Shown piece by piece: positions 8,733 through 18,056 of a stretch of 41,802 bases of DNA. Source of the stretch: Nocardia kruczakiae NBRC 101016 (GTDB taxonomy: Bacteria > Actinomycetota > Actinomycetes > Mycobacteriales > Mycobacteriaceae); NCBI RefSeq assembly GCF_001612965.1, contig NZ_BDBL01000057.1:1-41802 (forward strand), written 5' to 3'. The translations under genes were made by a program, and so were the position numbers. The notes under the pieces were generated by a model. It had not been told where the DNA came from. It did no database searches and saw only the letters and a list, made by a program, of their open reading frames with translations. Position 1 is the first letter of the stretch; each line of letters starts with the position of its first letter.

Positions 8733-9590
8733 ATGAGCGATGCGATCGACCGATTCGCCGACCTGTCCAAGGTCAGCATGTGTTACCGCGACGAGGGTGA
8801 CCCGGCGGGGGATCCGCTGTTGCTGATCATGGGTCTGAACTCTCAGTTGATTCATTGGCCCCAGGAAATCGTCGACAACCTCGGTGCACGCGGTTACCGC
8901 GTGATCCGCCCGGACAACCGCGACAGCGGTCTCACCGAGTGGACGGTCACGCCGGGCCCGTACTTCTTGCAAGCGATCGCGAGCGACACCGTCGAACTGC
9001 TCGATCACCTCGGGATCGAGAAGGCGCACGTCGTCGGCGCTTCGCTCGGCGGAATGGTCGCCCAGCTCCTCGCGATCCAGCACCCCGCCCGGGTACGGTC
9101 GTTGTGCTCGATCATGAGCACGCCACACGCCAGTATCGGGGCCCCCGGCAACGAGGTGCGCGAGGAGATGATCAAACCGCTTCCCTCCGACCGCGAGGCA
9201 GCGATCGAGCAGATCGCCGCCCTGTATGCCCTCATCGGCTCGAAAACCTACGCCGACACCGAACGCGAGCGCCGCCACACCATCGCGACCCTGGCATACG
9301 ACCGTGCACGCGGTCGCCACCCCGACGGGCCATTCCGCCAAATGTCGGCGGCCCTGATGGCCCCCGACCGCACCGAGAGCCTCCGCAGGCTCCAGGTGCC
9401 GACCCTGGTCATTCACGGCGCCGAGGATTCGCTCATCACGATCGCCGGCGGCGAAGCGACCCATGCGGCGGTCCCCGGATCGACCTATCTGCCGTTCGCG
9501 GCGATGGGCCACGACCTGCCCGCCCCGCTGCTCGACGACATCGTGACAGCCATCGACGCCAACGCCGCCCGCCGCCCCGCGGTCGTGTAG
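8733..9590 (+). CDS. alpha/beta-hydrolase
   Basis: A 285-residue alpha/beta-hydrolase fold enzyme. The oxyanion region is LLIMGLNSQ (about residue 31), followed by RPDNRDSGLT, a motif seen in RdmC-like methylesterases and related hydrolases. The nucleophile elbow is GASLGG with Ser104. The acid is probably in HGAEDSLI and the base His in MGHDLPAP near the C-terminus, so the catalytic triad appears complete. The start is the ATG at 8733 with GGGAGG ten bases upstream; the in-frame open stretch back to 8601 is not coding. It stands alone, with long non-coding flanks. Substrate cannot be predicted. Confidence 0.88.
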   Translation: MSDAIDRFADLSKVSMCYRDEGDPAGDPLLLIMGLNSQLIHWPQEIVDNLGARGYRVIRPDNRDSGLTEWTVTPGPYFLQAIASDTVELLDHLGIEKAHVVGASLGGMVAQLLAIQHPARVRSLCSIMSTPHASIGAPGNEVREEMIKPLPSDREAAIEQIAALYALIGSKTYADTERERRHTIATLAYDRARGRHPDGPFRQMSAALMAPDRTESLRRLQVPTLVIHGAEDSLITIAGGEATHAAVPGSTYLPFAAMGHDLPAPLLDDIVTAIDANAARRPAVV

Positions 9591-10545
9591 ACCACGTCGC
9601 TGCCACAAAGACCTTCCCGAACGACTTTGAAAATACTGCCCTTCGGGATGGTCGGCGGAGCGCGAGTCATGGGGCACGATCCTGCGGCGGCGACACTGCG
9701 TGAAGGTGCCGCCCACAGGCCAGGTCCTCGATGTCGAGTGTGGCTGAATGACATCGGTGGACGCGCGGCAACGGCGAAGACACAGCGGAAGTGGTAGCGT
9801 GGCCCGCGATTTCCCGGCTGGACACGGTGCCGGCGTGAGATGACCAGTGGCAGGGCTCCCTCGCCGGCACCGGGCCTTCCGGTCCCTCGATTCCCCGGCT
9901 CAATGAGGAAGTCGAAGGCACAACAAGCCGGTTGGGCTACCGGCCCGCGGAAACCCGTGGCACACACCAAAACATCGGCGAGATCGCCGCCCCGACAGCG
10001 TGTGATGTTGTGGCGCTCCGCAATTTAGCGCATCCCCCCGGGCGAGCAAACCCACATCCGGCAACTTCACAGCCACGAAACCGACGGCCCTGCTGACCGT
10101 TTCGCGACGACGAGCCGATGGCAGCATGCCACGGTCAGTACGACAGTCCCGGCGGACCAATCCGCCGAGGCCCTCGTCGCTCTTCGCTGTCAACGGCCGC
10201 GGGTGTTGACGGACCGCGAAGGCGCGGGATTTTTCTGCCGTCAGCCGGGTAGTGCGTCGGTAGGTCACCGCATCCGCCCGGGTGTATGCGGAGATCGAGA
10301 GCGCGCCGGTTCAACTGGGCAGCCGGCGCGCTCGCTCGCACCTACGGGCAAGCCAGTCGCGCGGCGAACCGGCCGCGCGGGAGAGGAACCGAAAACTCCC
10401 CTGCCCGCCGCAGTGTCCGCGGACTTCGCCGCCGCGGTCGACCGCCCACCAACGTCCATTACGGACTACGCGATAACGAAATCCGACTGCACGGTATTTC
10501 AGCCCCGCCGCGCCCGACAAAGAGTGGATTCCGGATAATTCACTC
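9591..10545. other. gene-free stretch of nearly 1 kb
   Basis: Frames on both strands are arginine- and proline-rich translations typical of non-coding GC-rich DNA. Nothing is recognisable as a gene, RNA or insertion sequence. It may be debris of past rearrangement. Confidence 0.45.
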
Positions 10546-11223
10546 GTGCACAGACACAGCCTCGACAGCGGCGAGAATCCCGCACCACAACGACCGGCTG
10601 CCGCCGACGCCACGCCGGCGGTGGGCTCGTTTCGGTTCTGGTTCGCCACACGCCGCTGGGAATGGTCGGAGGAGGTGTACCAGATGCATGGCTACACCCC
10701 CGGCTCCGTGGTGCCGACCACCGAGCTGCTGCTGTCACACAAACACCCCGACGACCGCGACGACGTCGCGCAACGCATCGCCCGCTCACTCGACCTCGGA
10801 GAATCGTTTTCCAGCCGGCACCGCTTCATCGACACCGCCGGCGAGGTCCACCAGGTGATGGTGGTGGCCGACCGCCTCCTCGATGACACCGGAACCGTCG
10901 TCGGCACGGCGGGGTTCTACATCGACCTGACCGACACACTCGCCGAAAACCAGCGCGACACCCTCTCGACCACGCTGCCCGGCGTCATCGAACACCGCGC
11001 CGTCATCGAACAGGCCAAAGGCGTGCTGATGCGCATGTACCGCATCAACGCCGACCAGGCCTTCAAAGTCCTGACCTGGCGCTCCCAGGAAACCAACACC
11101 AAAATCCGCGACCTGGCCGCCCAACTCATCGCCGAACTGCCCACCCTGCCCCAAGCAAGCCCGCAAACGGTCAATGAATTCGACCACCTGCTACTCACCG
11201 CCCACTCCCGCATCCCACGCTGA
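10546..11223 (+). CDS. PAS-ANTAR antitermination regulator
   Basis: A 225-residue two-domain protein. Residues about 35-140 form a PAS sensor domain: WEWSEEVYQMHGYTPG at its start, HPDDRDDV in the middle and a final strand ending GFYIDLT. Residues about 148-205 are an ANTAR RNA-binding domain, with RAVIEQAKGVLM followed by the helix bearing WRSQETNTKIRDLA. ANTAR proteins bind paired hairpins in nascent mRNA and prevent termination; actinomycete genomes carry several PAS-ANTAR proteins of unknown regulon. The start is GTG 10546 with a poor ribosome binding site. No dual-hairpin leader was identified in the window. Confidence 0.88.
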   Translation: MHRHSLDSGENPAPQRPAAADATPAVGSFRFWFATRRWEWSEEVYQMHGYTPGSVVPTTELLLSHKHPDDRDDVAQRIARSLDLGESFSSRHRFIDTAGEVHQVMVVADRLLDDTGTVVGTAGFYIDLTDTLAENQRDTLSTTLPGVIEHRAVIEQAKGVLMRMYRINADQAFKVLTWRSQETNTKIRDLAAQLIAELPTLPQASPQTVNEFDHLLLTAHSRIPR

Positions 11224-11644
11224 CGACGGACAACTCGCAGCCCCTGTCACGCGCAATCACCACTGTCGGCGCCGCCGACGTCCCGCACCCTGGACCATTC
11301 CCCGCGCTCACCACCGCTTCCTTCCCGTGATCTGGAACTTCCAGCGCAGATCCGGGGTGAAAAGCTGCACCGATCCCGCGATGACGGTAGGTTTGCGACC
11401 GGGAGCTGAGGTCTGCGCCACATGCATCCCCTCTGTGCCCCAGCTTCCTCAATCGCCGGATATGTGGTGTTCGGCTCCCGTGTCTGCGGACCGTCACCCG
11501 AGCGGCTCCGCCCTCGCCCAGCCCCTCCATCCCGGGCGAGGTCCGACACCGACTCGGGGTGCCGTTAACGATCGTGTCACCTGGTACATGAACGCTCCTG
11601 AAACCCCGCCGAGAGGGGTTGGCGCGGTGTAGTTTTCGCGCGTA
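11224..11644. other. intergenic stretch before the transposase remnant
   Basis: No supported gene. The GGGG-initiated segment at about 11556 could be a Tn3-type terminal repeat, but no matching inverted copy was found beyond the transposase gene, so this is left as a note. Confidence 0.35.
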
Positions 11645-13641
11645 ATGAGGGAGCTTGACCAGGATGAGCTGATCGACCGGTGGACTCTGATCGGCAAGGA
11701 GCCGGAGTTGGTTGCCACGAAGCGGGGTGCAGCGAAAATCGGGTTTGCGCTGATGCTGCGGTTCTACACCGAGAAGGGCCGGTTCCCGCGCGGCCGGTCG
11801 GAGATCCACGATGACGCGGTCGAGTACGTGGCCCGGCAGATCGGAGTCGACCGGACCGAGATCGCGTTCTACGACTTACCGGCCGCACAAGCAAGGCTCA
11901 CCGAGCCCAGATCCGCCAGACGCTGGGCTTTCGTGAGTGCAGCGTCGCCGACGCCGAGGCTTTGACCAGGTGGCTGGTGGACAACATCACGCAGGCTCAG
12001 CGGGGTGTCGATGCGGTTCGTGACCATGTGTTGGCGCGATGCCGGGAGGAGAAGATCGAGCCGCCGACTGGTGGCAGGGTGGACCGGATCGTCCGTTCGG
12101 CGTTGAGTCTCGGCGAGGAGCTGATGTTCGAGCGGGTCAGTTCCCGGCTGACGGGCGAGGCGGCTGATCGGATGTTCGCGTTCATTACGAGGCACTGCGC
12201 AAACCGTTGGACGGGTCGGAGTTCATCGCGGCGATGCGTGGAGATGCGCGCCGAACTCGACGCCCTGCATCTCGCGTTGCCCGAGCGCGACTGGTTGGAG
12301 ATCAAGGAACGAAAATCTGGCGCGATCAAGCTGACGCCGGTGCCCAAGCAGCCCGAGCCGACGAACCTGCGCAAGATGAAGAGGGCGATCCGCACCAGGT
12401 GGGGGCAGGTGCCGTTGATCGACATCGTCAAGGAAACCGTGCTGCGCACCGGCTGCCTGAGATCGGTCACCTCCGTCGCGGACCGGGGCGTCATGCCCGA
12501 AGACGTCCTTGCCGAACGGCTCCTTCTGGGGCTCTACGCTTACGGCACCAACACCGAAATCCGATCGGTCGCCGGTGGCGACCACGGCCACAGCGAAGAG
12601 GACATCCGTTACGTGCGACGCCGGTACCTGACGCCGGAGTCGGCGCACCGGATCGCCATCGAGATCGCCAACGCGACCTTCCGGGTCCGGCGCGCGAGCG
12701 TGTGGGGCGAGGGGCTCTACCGCGCGGTGGCCAGCGACTCGGCGCATTTCCGGTCGTGGGACCAAAACATCTTCACCGAGTGGCACTCCCGCTACGGCGG
12801 GCGCGGCGTGCTGATCTACTGGAGCGTGGAGAAGGGCTCGGTGGTCATCCACTCCCAGCGAATCAACTGCTCCGCCAGCGAAGTTCACGCGATGGTGGAG
12901 GGCGCGGTCCGCCACGGCACGGAGATGAAGGTCGAAGCCAATTATGTGGACACTCACGGCCAGTCCGAGATCGGGTTCGGAATCACGAAACTTCTCGGGT
13001 TCGACCTGTTGCCGCGGATCAAGCGGATCAACAAGTGCAAGCTGTACCGGCCTGCGGCCGGTGAGTCCGGGCTGTGGCCAGGTCTCGGGCCGGCGATGAC
13101 GCGCCCGATTCGGTGGGAGTTGATCGCGCAGCAGTACGACCAGATGGTGAAGTACGCGACGGCGATCCGCACCGGCACCGCGTCGACGGAGGCGATCTTG
13201 CGGCGGTTCGTGAAGGCCAACGCGGCCCACCCGACGTATCAGGCGATGATCGAGCTGGGCCGGGCGCAGAAGACGATCTTTCTGTGCCGGTACCTGCGCA
13301 GTCGAGAACTTCAGCGGGAGATCGAGGAAGGGCTCAACGTCATCGAGTCCTGGAACCGGGCCAACAGCGTCATCTACTACGGCAAGACCGGCGAATTGTC
13401 GTCCAACCGCGTCGACGAGCAGGAGCTGAGCGTGCAGTGCCTGCGGATCGTGCAGGCATCCCTCGTCTATATCAACACCCTGATGATCCAAGGTCTCATT
13501 GACGACCCTGACACCGGGGACGTCCTCGTCACCGCCGCCGACAAGCGTGGGGTGACCCCGCTGTTCTGGGAGCACGTCCTGCCTTACGGAGAGGTCAAGC
13601 TCAATATGAGCAGCCGCCTCACCCTCGGCGAAGGGGTGTAG
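11645..13641 (+). pseudogene. tnpA: Tn3-family transposase, frameshifted and internally deleted
   Basis: Remains of a Tn3-family TnpA. The N-terminal DUF4158 region reads from 11645 and breaks at about 11877, where one base seems lost: the frame after it resumes LTGRTSKAHRAQIRQ, expected in the family. The frame then runs to about 12150. The next family segment, VHYEALRKPLDGSEF, appears in a third frame from about 12180, and the phase changes again near 12245. Between these two segments a family member has about 300 more residues, so an internal deletion is likely. The catalytic half is open to 13641 and keeps the DDE residues: ASDS, NYVDTHG and NVIESWN. Total coding potential is about 665 codons against roughly 970 in the family. 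It is not expected to be active. Confidence 0.85.
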
Positions 13642-13723
13642 ACCGGGCCGCCGAGGGTGAGTGCCTGATCGGAGCAAGGCGCAGCTTGTTTTCGGGTTCT
13701 GTTGTGCTGCTGTTGTGTTCGTG

Positions 13724-14673
13724 TCAACGGAATTCTGTGCGTAGGCCTTGGGATCGGACTTGGCTGGCGGGTGGGGAGGTGGTGATGGTGGCTGCTGTGC
13801 GTAGGTGGTGATCGAACCAGTCGATGGCTATGGACATGGCTTGGCCGAGGCCGGGCTCGATGGTGAGGCCGCGTTCGTCGTAGGGCAGTATCTCGAGCTG
13901 TTTGGGTTGGTGGGCAGCGGCGAAGGCGGTGAGGACTTCATCGATGTCATGGGTGAGGTCTGCACTTCCGGTGACCATCAGCAGCGGCCGTGGCGCCACT
14001 CGGGTCAGGAAGACTTCCGGCGTCCAGGCGAGGATGTGGGCCAGGGATTCCACCTGCACCTCGTCGTCGAAACTGGGAAATGCTTCTTTGGCCAGGGTCA
14101 GGTAGTCGACGATGTGGGGATCGCCGGTACCGAGCAGCGGGATGCGCATTCCGGTGCCGGTTCCAAAGCGTTGTTGCTGGTCGCGGTCGATCGTGTCGAG
14201 CAGGGCTTGACACCAGCGCGGCCGCGGGCCTTCTCCAAGGCTCGCCAGCCGTTGAACATGCTCGGGTTCTGGCAAGCGAGGCAGGCGATCCTGCGGTCGA
14301 TCGCAGCTGCCTGGATGGCCACGGTCGCGCCGAGACTGTGGCCCCACACACCGATCCGCCGCGGGTCGATGTCAGGACGTGTTTCCAGATAGGACACAGC
14401 GTTGCGGACGTCGTCGACGTAACGGTCGGGAAAGACCTGGCCCCAGGGTGTGCCTTCGCTGGATCCGATGGTGCGGTAGTCGACGGCCAGTACGGCATAT
14501 CCGGCCCGGACCAGATAGTTCGCATGAGGTGCCAGTGCCTCCTTGACCATGTGCACGCTGTGACCCATGACGACCGCGGGAAGGGGGGATGGATCCTCGG
14601 TCTCGTCCGGCAGATAGAGGTCGCCGGCGCATCGGACCTGGTCACTGCGGAACATGACGTGCTCGACAGTCAT
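13724..14673 (-). pseudogene. alpha/beta-hydrolase split by a frameshift
   Basis: Two minus-strand frames together make one hydrolase of about 315 residues. The first, from ATG 14673, contains VVMGHSVHM, the cap start and the nucleophile elbow GHSLGA (serine near residue 116). It goes out of phase near 14218, after ALEKARGR. The second frame resumes RWCQALLDTIDRD and carries the remaining fold, including RPLLMVTGSAD (acid strand) and a late histidine in WFDHHL. It resembles dienelactone-hydrolase or peptidase S9-like hydrolases. The start lies one base after the stop of the FAD monooxygenase, so it is translationally linked to it. The frameshift sits in a GC-rich run, so a sequencing indel is possible. 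Confidence 0.75.
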
Positions 14674-14674
14674 G

Positions 14675-15871
14675 TCATTCGCCTTTCACCGTGGTGGGGT
14701 GTGTGTTGATGGTGGGTGGGGTCCAGTCCCACAGGTGGGCGGACTTGCGGGCGCCGATACCGCTGCCGGCCAGGCTGGTCAGCCTGGTCATGAGGCTGTA
14801 GGTGAACGGGTTGGTGGACAGGCTGATTCGCGGGTCCTGGCGGGCCATGCGCTCCACCCGTTGGCTGCGGGGCCGGCGCAGCCGGTCGTAGCCAGCCAGG
14901 GCATTGGGGATTTCGGTGTCGCGTGATAGTTGCGCGGCGAGCACGCACGCGTCCTCGAACGCCTGACAAGCACCTTGAGCCAGGAACGGAGTCATCGCGT
15001 GCGCGGCGTCGCCGAGCAGCACGACCCGGCGATCGGTGTACGACTCGAGCGGCTCGAGGTCGTAAATATCGTGGCGCAGAAGCGATTCCGGCGGTGTCGC
15101 GGCGAGCATGGCGGGGATTGGGTCGTGCCAGTCGCCGACGCGGCGGCCGATCTCGGTGAGATCGTCGTCGTATCGAATGCCGGGCTGGTCGCAGCGGATG
15201 GCGAGGAACCAGAACACGCGCTGCCCGGCCAGCGGGTGTGCCCCGAACCGTGCGCCGCGACCCCAGGTCTGGAATCCGTCGACCGGCCACACCACGCCGG
15301 GCATGGTGACCCCCCGCCAGCACAGAATGCGCTGAAACACCGGTTCGGGCGCTTTCGGGAAGACGGACCGCCGGATCGTGCTGCGGATACCGTCGGCTCC
15401 CACGACCACATCGGCGGTGGCTCTCCGCGATCCTTCCGCAGTGCGGTAGGTGACGGTGGCCTCGCTGTCGGATTGCTCGACGCCGATGACTTCCGCGGCG
15501 GGGACTACGCATTCGGCCGGAAGGTTCGCATGCAGTACACCGTGGAGATCGGCGCGGTGGTTGGCCACCAGTGCTGTATCACGGCCTGGACGGAATCGCA
15601 TGAGATAGCGGCCGTCGGGGGTGCGCAGCGTCGCACCGGCCTGTGTCGGAACCGACACAGCACGGAATTCTTCGCCTATCCCCAGCGCATCCGCGGCGCG
15701 GACGGCGTTGGGTGCGAACGACCAGCCAGCCCCGACCTCGCCGATATCGGCACGTCGCTCCAGTACCGTGACCGACCATCCGGCCCGCCGCAGCCCGATC
15801 GCCGCGGCGAGCCCGCCGATCCCGCCACCAACTACTATCGCGGCCCGGCCGCGCACTACAGATTCGGTCAT
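14675..15871 (-). CDS. FAD-dependent monooxygenase
   Basis: A 398-residue flavoprotein of the PHBH/salicylate-hydroxylase group (FAD_binding_3). The N-terminal Rossmann motif is VGGGIGGLAAA (residue 13 on), followed by an ERR that binds the ribose. The second motif VVGADGIRS lies near residue 165, and the third, GDAAHAMTPF with downstream QGACQAFEDA, near residue 290. These enzymes use NAD(P)H and oxygen to hydroxylate aromatic or polyketide substrates. The gene overlaps the regulator by ATGA and is followed one base after its stop by a hydrolase gene, so the three form an operon resembling a small catabolic or xenobiotic-modifying unit. Tet(X)-like drug-inactivating flavoproteins have a similar layout, but nothing here indicates a substrate. 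Confidence 0.9.
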   Translation of the reverse strand: MTESVVRGRAAIVVGGGIGGLAAAIGLRRAGWSVTVLERRADIGEVGAGWSFAPNAVRAADALGIGEEFRAVSVPTQAGATLRTPDGRYLMRFRPGRDTALVANHRADLHGVLHANLPAECVVPAAEVIGVEQSDSEATVTYRTAEGSRRATADVVVGADGIRSTIRRSVFPKAPEPVFQRILCWRGVTMPGVVWPVDGFQTWGRGARFGAHPLAGQRVFWFLAIRCDQPGIRYDDDLTEIGRRVGDWHDPIPAMLAATPPESLLRHDIYDLEPLESYTDRRVVLLGDAAHAMTPFLAQGACQAFEDACVLAAQLSRDTEIPNALAGYDRLRRPRSQRVERMARQDPRISLSTNPFTYSLMTRLTSLAGSGIGARKSAHLWDWTPPTINTHPTTVKGE

Positions 15872-16344
15872 CGCTTGCTGTCCTTTCCGAAAGGCAGAGG
15901 TTCGTCGGTGAGTCGCTTGGCCATCCAGTCGTAAACGTCGTGCGCGGCCCGTAGCCGCCGGGACCGGGCCGACTCTGTTCCCGACAGGTCGATTCCCGTG
16001 GCGATGACATCACGGAACGCGGCCAGGGAGGCCACCCGGCGGCGCACCACGGTTTCCCACGCGTCGTCGTCCATCCGGTAATAGTTCGTGCGCTCACCCG
16101 GTCTCGAGCGGCGCCGTATGAAACCCGCATCGGTCAGCACTCGCATGTTGGTCGCCAGCGACGCCCGGCTCGCACTGATCACCCCGCAGATCTGCTCGGC
16201 GGACTGCTCCGCCGGATCGCAGATCATCAACCAGCCCAGGATCCGGCCCGCGATCGGCGGCACCCCGTACTCCGCCGTGCAGAACATCGCCACCTGCTCG
16301 ACCCACTCCAGTAGCCGTTCGTTGTCGGCACCCGGTTCGCTCAT
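15868..16344 (-). CDS. GbsR/MarR-type transcriptional regulator
   Basis: A 158-residue winged-helix regulator. The N-terminal part (EWVEQVAMFCTAEYGVPPIAGRILGWLM) is typical of GbsR-like proteins. The DNA-binding helices follow at EQICGVISASRASLATNMRVL, with the wing at RRRSRPGERTNYYR. The start is the ATG at 16344, with GGAGG six bases upstream. It is the first gene of a three-gene operon with the monooxygenase and hydrolase. A perfect 14-bp inverted repeat lies 22 bases upstream of the start and is the probable operator, implying autoregulation. The inducer is unknown. Confidence 0.88.
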   Translation of the reverse strand: MSEPGADNERLLEWVEQVAMFCTAEYGVPPIAGRILGWLMICDPAEQSAEQICGVISASRASLATNMRVLTDAGFIRRRSRPGERTNYYRMDDDAWETVVRRRVASLAAFRDVIATGIDLSGTESARSRRLRAAHDVYDWMAKRLTDEPLPFGKDSKR

Positions 16345-16366
16345 CGCCTCCGACCCTCTTACATGT

Positions 16367-16398
16367 CTAGTAGTTTCAGTTTTTACTGAAACTACTAG
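16367..16398 (-). promoter_or_regulatory. perfect 14-bp inverted repeat, probable GbsR operator
   Basis: Arms CTAGTAGTTTCAGT (16367-16380) and its exact complement (16385-16398) are separated by TTTT. On the minus strand this lies between the regulator start and a possible -10 box TACTAT just upstream (about 16398-16403). The AT-rich symmetry contrasts with the surrounding GC-rich DNA. An operator is preferred over a terminator because no gene ends into it from the right; the nearest feature there is an insertion-sequence remnant. Confidence 0.7.
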
Positions 16399-16500
16399 GA
16401 TAGTACAGCGTCGTACTGTTTGTTCGAAAGCGTCAGGTCTTCTCGATCGAGGAATATCCGGTCAACTCGAACGATCGTCTATCGCACCCGGCTGCGGTGA

Positions 16501-16740
16501 TCGTGCGCCGACGATGCGCGGAACCCCGCCGGATACGTGTGGGCCTTGGCCGCTGTCCGTCACGACCGTGATTGGGAGAGGCTCTACCGCGTTCGTCGCG
16601 ACCGCGGGGACCGACACACCGCGGCACTGCGCAGACTGTTCAACGTCATGCTCGGCAAACTCCACCACTGCCTCAAGACGGGCAGGGCCTACGACCCCGC
16701 ACATGCATTCGGCGCGGCACAGAACTCAGCTGCCGCTTGA
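16501..16740 (+). pseudogene. IS110-family transposase, C-terminal remnant
   Basis: About 79 codons remain, beginning after an in-frame stop at 16498. The frame reads ARNPAGYVWA, then HTAALRRLFNVMLGKLHHCL and YDPAHAF, the usual end of IS110-type (DEDD, Transposase_20) transposases. The N-terminal RuvC-like catalytic domain is absent, so the piece is inactive. A T-loop-like hairpin lies 80 bases downstream. Only this 3' end of the insertion sequence is present; the rest was lost, perhaps in an island-forming rearrangement. Confidence 0.72.
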
Positions 16741-17316
16741 CATCTTGTGTTGGTGAGATGTCTCGACGTAGGCGAACAGTGCGTTCTCGATACCGTTTCG
16801 CTTCATTTGGAGCTCGTAGGGGTTAGGGGAATCGAACCCCTAACCCTGCCTCACAAAAAATCGAGCTAAGGCTGCGGATACAACGTCTCCGCTGGTAGCA
16901 ACAGGAACTTCACGAGACTTCGCGCAATTTCCGGCGCAAACGATACCTGTTCCCTGCTGACGCCGTAAACACTTCATCCCTGCTACTGACGGCGTTAGCA
17001 GACCAATCGACAACATTCACGGGTCCAGGAGGGCATCGCGTTCGAGCAGGCCGACGCTCGACGCGCGTACTTCACAGATTCATACAGATAGCAAGTACAC
17101 CCCTCTACGAAGGTCGTGTGATGTGCGCCATATTCGTGTGGCAGATGAGGAGGTACATGCCCGATGGGTGACACAACTGTGCGTTTTACCTATCGACAGG
17201 CGCCGGGGGGAGGTGTTCGATGGATGCAACCATCTCGACACCGGCTACGAGCAGAGACGTTGTTGCGCACCCGCGATCATCCCGGCGCAGCGGCGGTCGG
17301 AGGGAATCGGAACCTC
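16741..17316. other. gene-free boundary region
   Basis: About 575 bases between the IS110 remnant and the next gene. It contains the T-arm-like hairpin at 16818-16847 and AT-richer DNA (16850-17130) but no supported gene. Confidence 0.45.
16818..16847 (-). repeat. hairpin with a tRNA T-loop consensus, possible attachment-site remnant
   Basis: A perfect 10-bp stem (GGGTTAGGGG, 16820-16829, with 16837-16846) encloses seven bases which, on the minus strand, read TTCGATT, the T-loop consensus of tRNAs and tmRNA. The minus strand continues to GAGCTCCA, similar to the CAGCTCCA end of actinobacterial tmRNA. No other tRNA arms or tmRNA body can be folded from the flanks, so it is not a complete RNA gene. 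It may be a leftover att site or an insertion-sequence end. Confidence 0.4.
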
Positions 17317-17928
17317 ATGAGCGTCGATATATCTTGTCCCTCTTGCGGTTACGACGATTGCGTGCAGAGTGTTCCTGCGATCCGCGCTTCGGGGACCTCG
17401 ACGGTCTATGGCACCGACTCTTACTCCGGTGTCGGTGTGAGTTCGCTGGGTCTGGTGCCGGTCATGGGCTCCTCGCTCATGGAGCGGACGCAATCCAGTT
17501 ATCTCGCACAATCACTCGCGCCGGAGCCTGGATTCCGGGGCGCTGGCCGCCTCACAACCCTCGCAGTGGTGCTGAGCTTGCCTGCAGTTGGGTATTTCGC
17601 CGCTGGAGCCGTGCTGATTAGCCGTCCACAGCCCGACGTCTCGGCTGCTTCGATTGTGATGGGGACTTTTGGTTTTGCGCTTTTCTTTGCGCTTCCGTCC
17701 TTGCTGATTCTGTGGTTCGCGTTCCGGAGGCTGCGACGGTCGGCCCGGATTCGCCGTGGTGCGCCTGCGGCTTATGCGGTGTGGCGTGCCGGGGTGTACT
17801 GCCATCGATGCGGCATATGCTTTTGGCCCTTCGCACCGACCGCCGGGATTCCGGTGCGGCATCCGGTGCCCCCGGGCGGTTTTCAGGGGATCGTCTGGAA
17901 CGCCGGGGGTTATCTCAACGACGCGTGA
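17317..17928 (+). CDS. zinc-ribbon membrane protein
   Basis: A 203-residue protein starting at an ATG preceded by GGAGGG. The N-terminus has a zinc-ribbon pair half (SCPSCGYDDC). Residues about 70-92 (LAVVLSLPAVGYFAAGAVL) and 100-125 (GTFGFALFFALPSLLILW) are two membrane segments, followed by a basic RRLRRSARIRR stretch. The C-terminal part has CHRCGICFWP, which probably completes or adds a metal site. Family unknown; such ribbon-plus-two-helix proteins are common and uncharacterised in actinomycetes. The open frame extending upstream to 17164 is not favoured because its composition is poor. Confidence 0.65.
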   Translation: MSVDISCPSCGYDDCVQSVPAIRASGTSTVYGTDSYSGVGVSSLGLVPVMGSSLMERTQSSYLAQSLAPEPGFRGAGRLTTLAVVLSLPAVGYFAAGAVLISRPQPDVSAASIVMGTFGFALFFALPSLLILWFAFRRLRRSARIRRGAPAAYAVWRAGVYCHRCGICFWPFAPTAGIPVRHPVPPGGFQGIVWNAGGYLNDA

Positions 17929-18056
17929 TCTCCACTGACACAGGAGTCGCAGGCCACTAACGTCGCCAGGCCGAGCTTGCCGGCGGGCCGTCGGCTCGCC
18001 GGTCCGGAGGGTCCGGGGGTCCGGGAACATCCACGAGAAAAGTCACGCTATGCAGT

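Noticed and set aside
7839..9716. Minus-strand open frame of 625 codons opposite the hydrolase gene
   Set aside because: Low-complexity Arg/Gly/Val translation, no motif, fully opposite a well-supported hydrolase and small gene; a GC-rich shadow.
11556..11594. Possible Tn3 left terminal repeat beginning GGGG
   Set aside because: No inverted partner could be found to the right of the transposase, so the similarity may be chance.
12223..13677. Minus-strand open frame of 484 codons opposite the Tn3 transposase
   Set aside because: The plus strand has an unmistakable DDE transposase domain; the opposite frame shows no family and shadow-type composition.
16815..16900. A complete tRNA or tmRNA gene on the minus strand
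   Set aside because: Only the T-arm-like stem-loop can be formed; no D-arm, anticodon arm or matching acceptor strand is found upstream.
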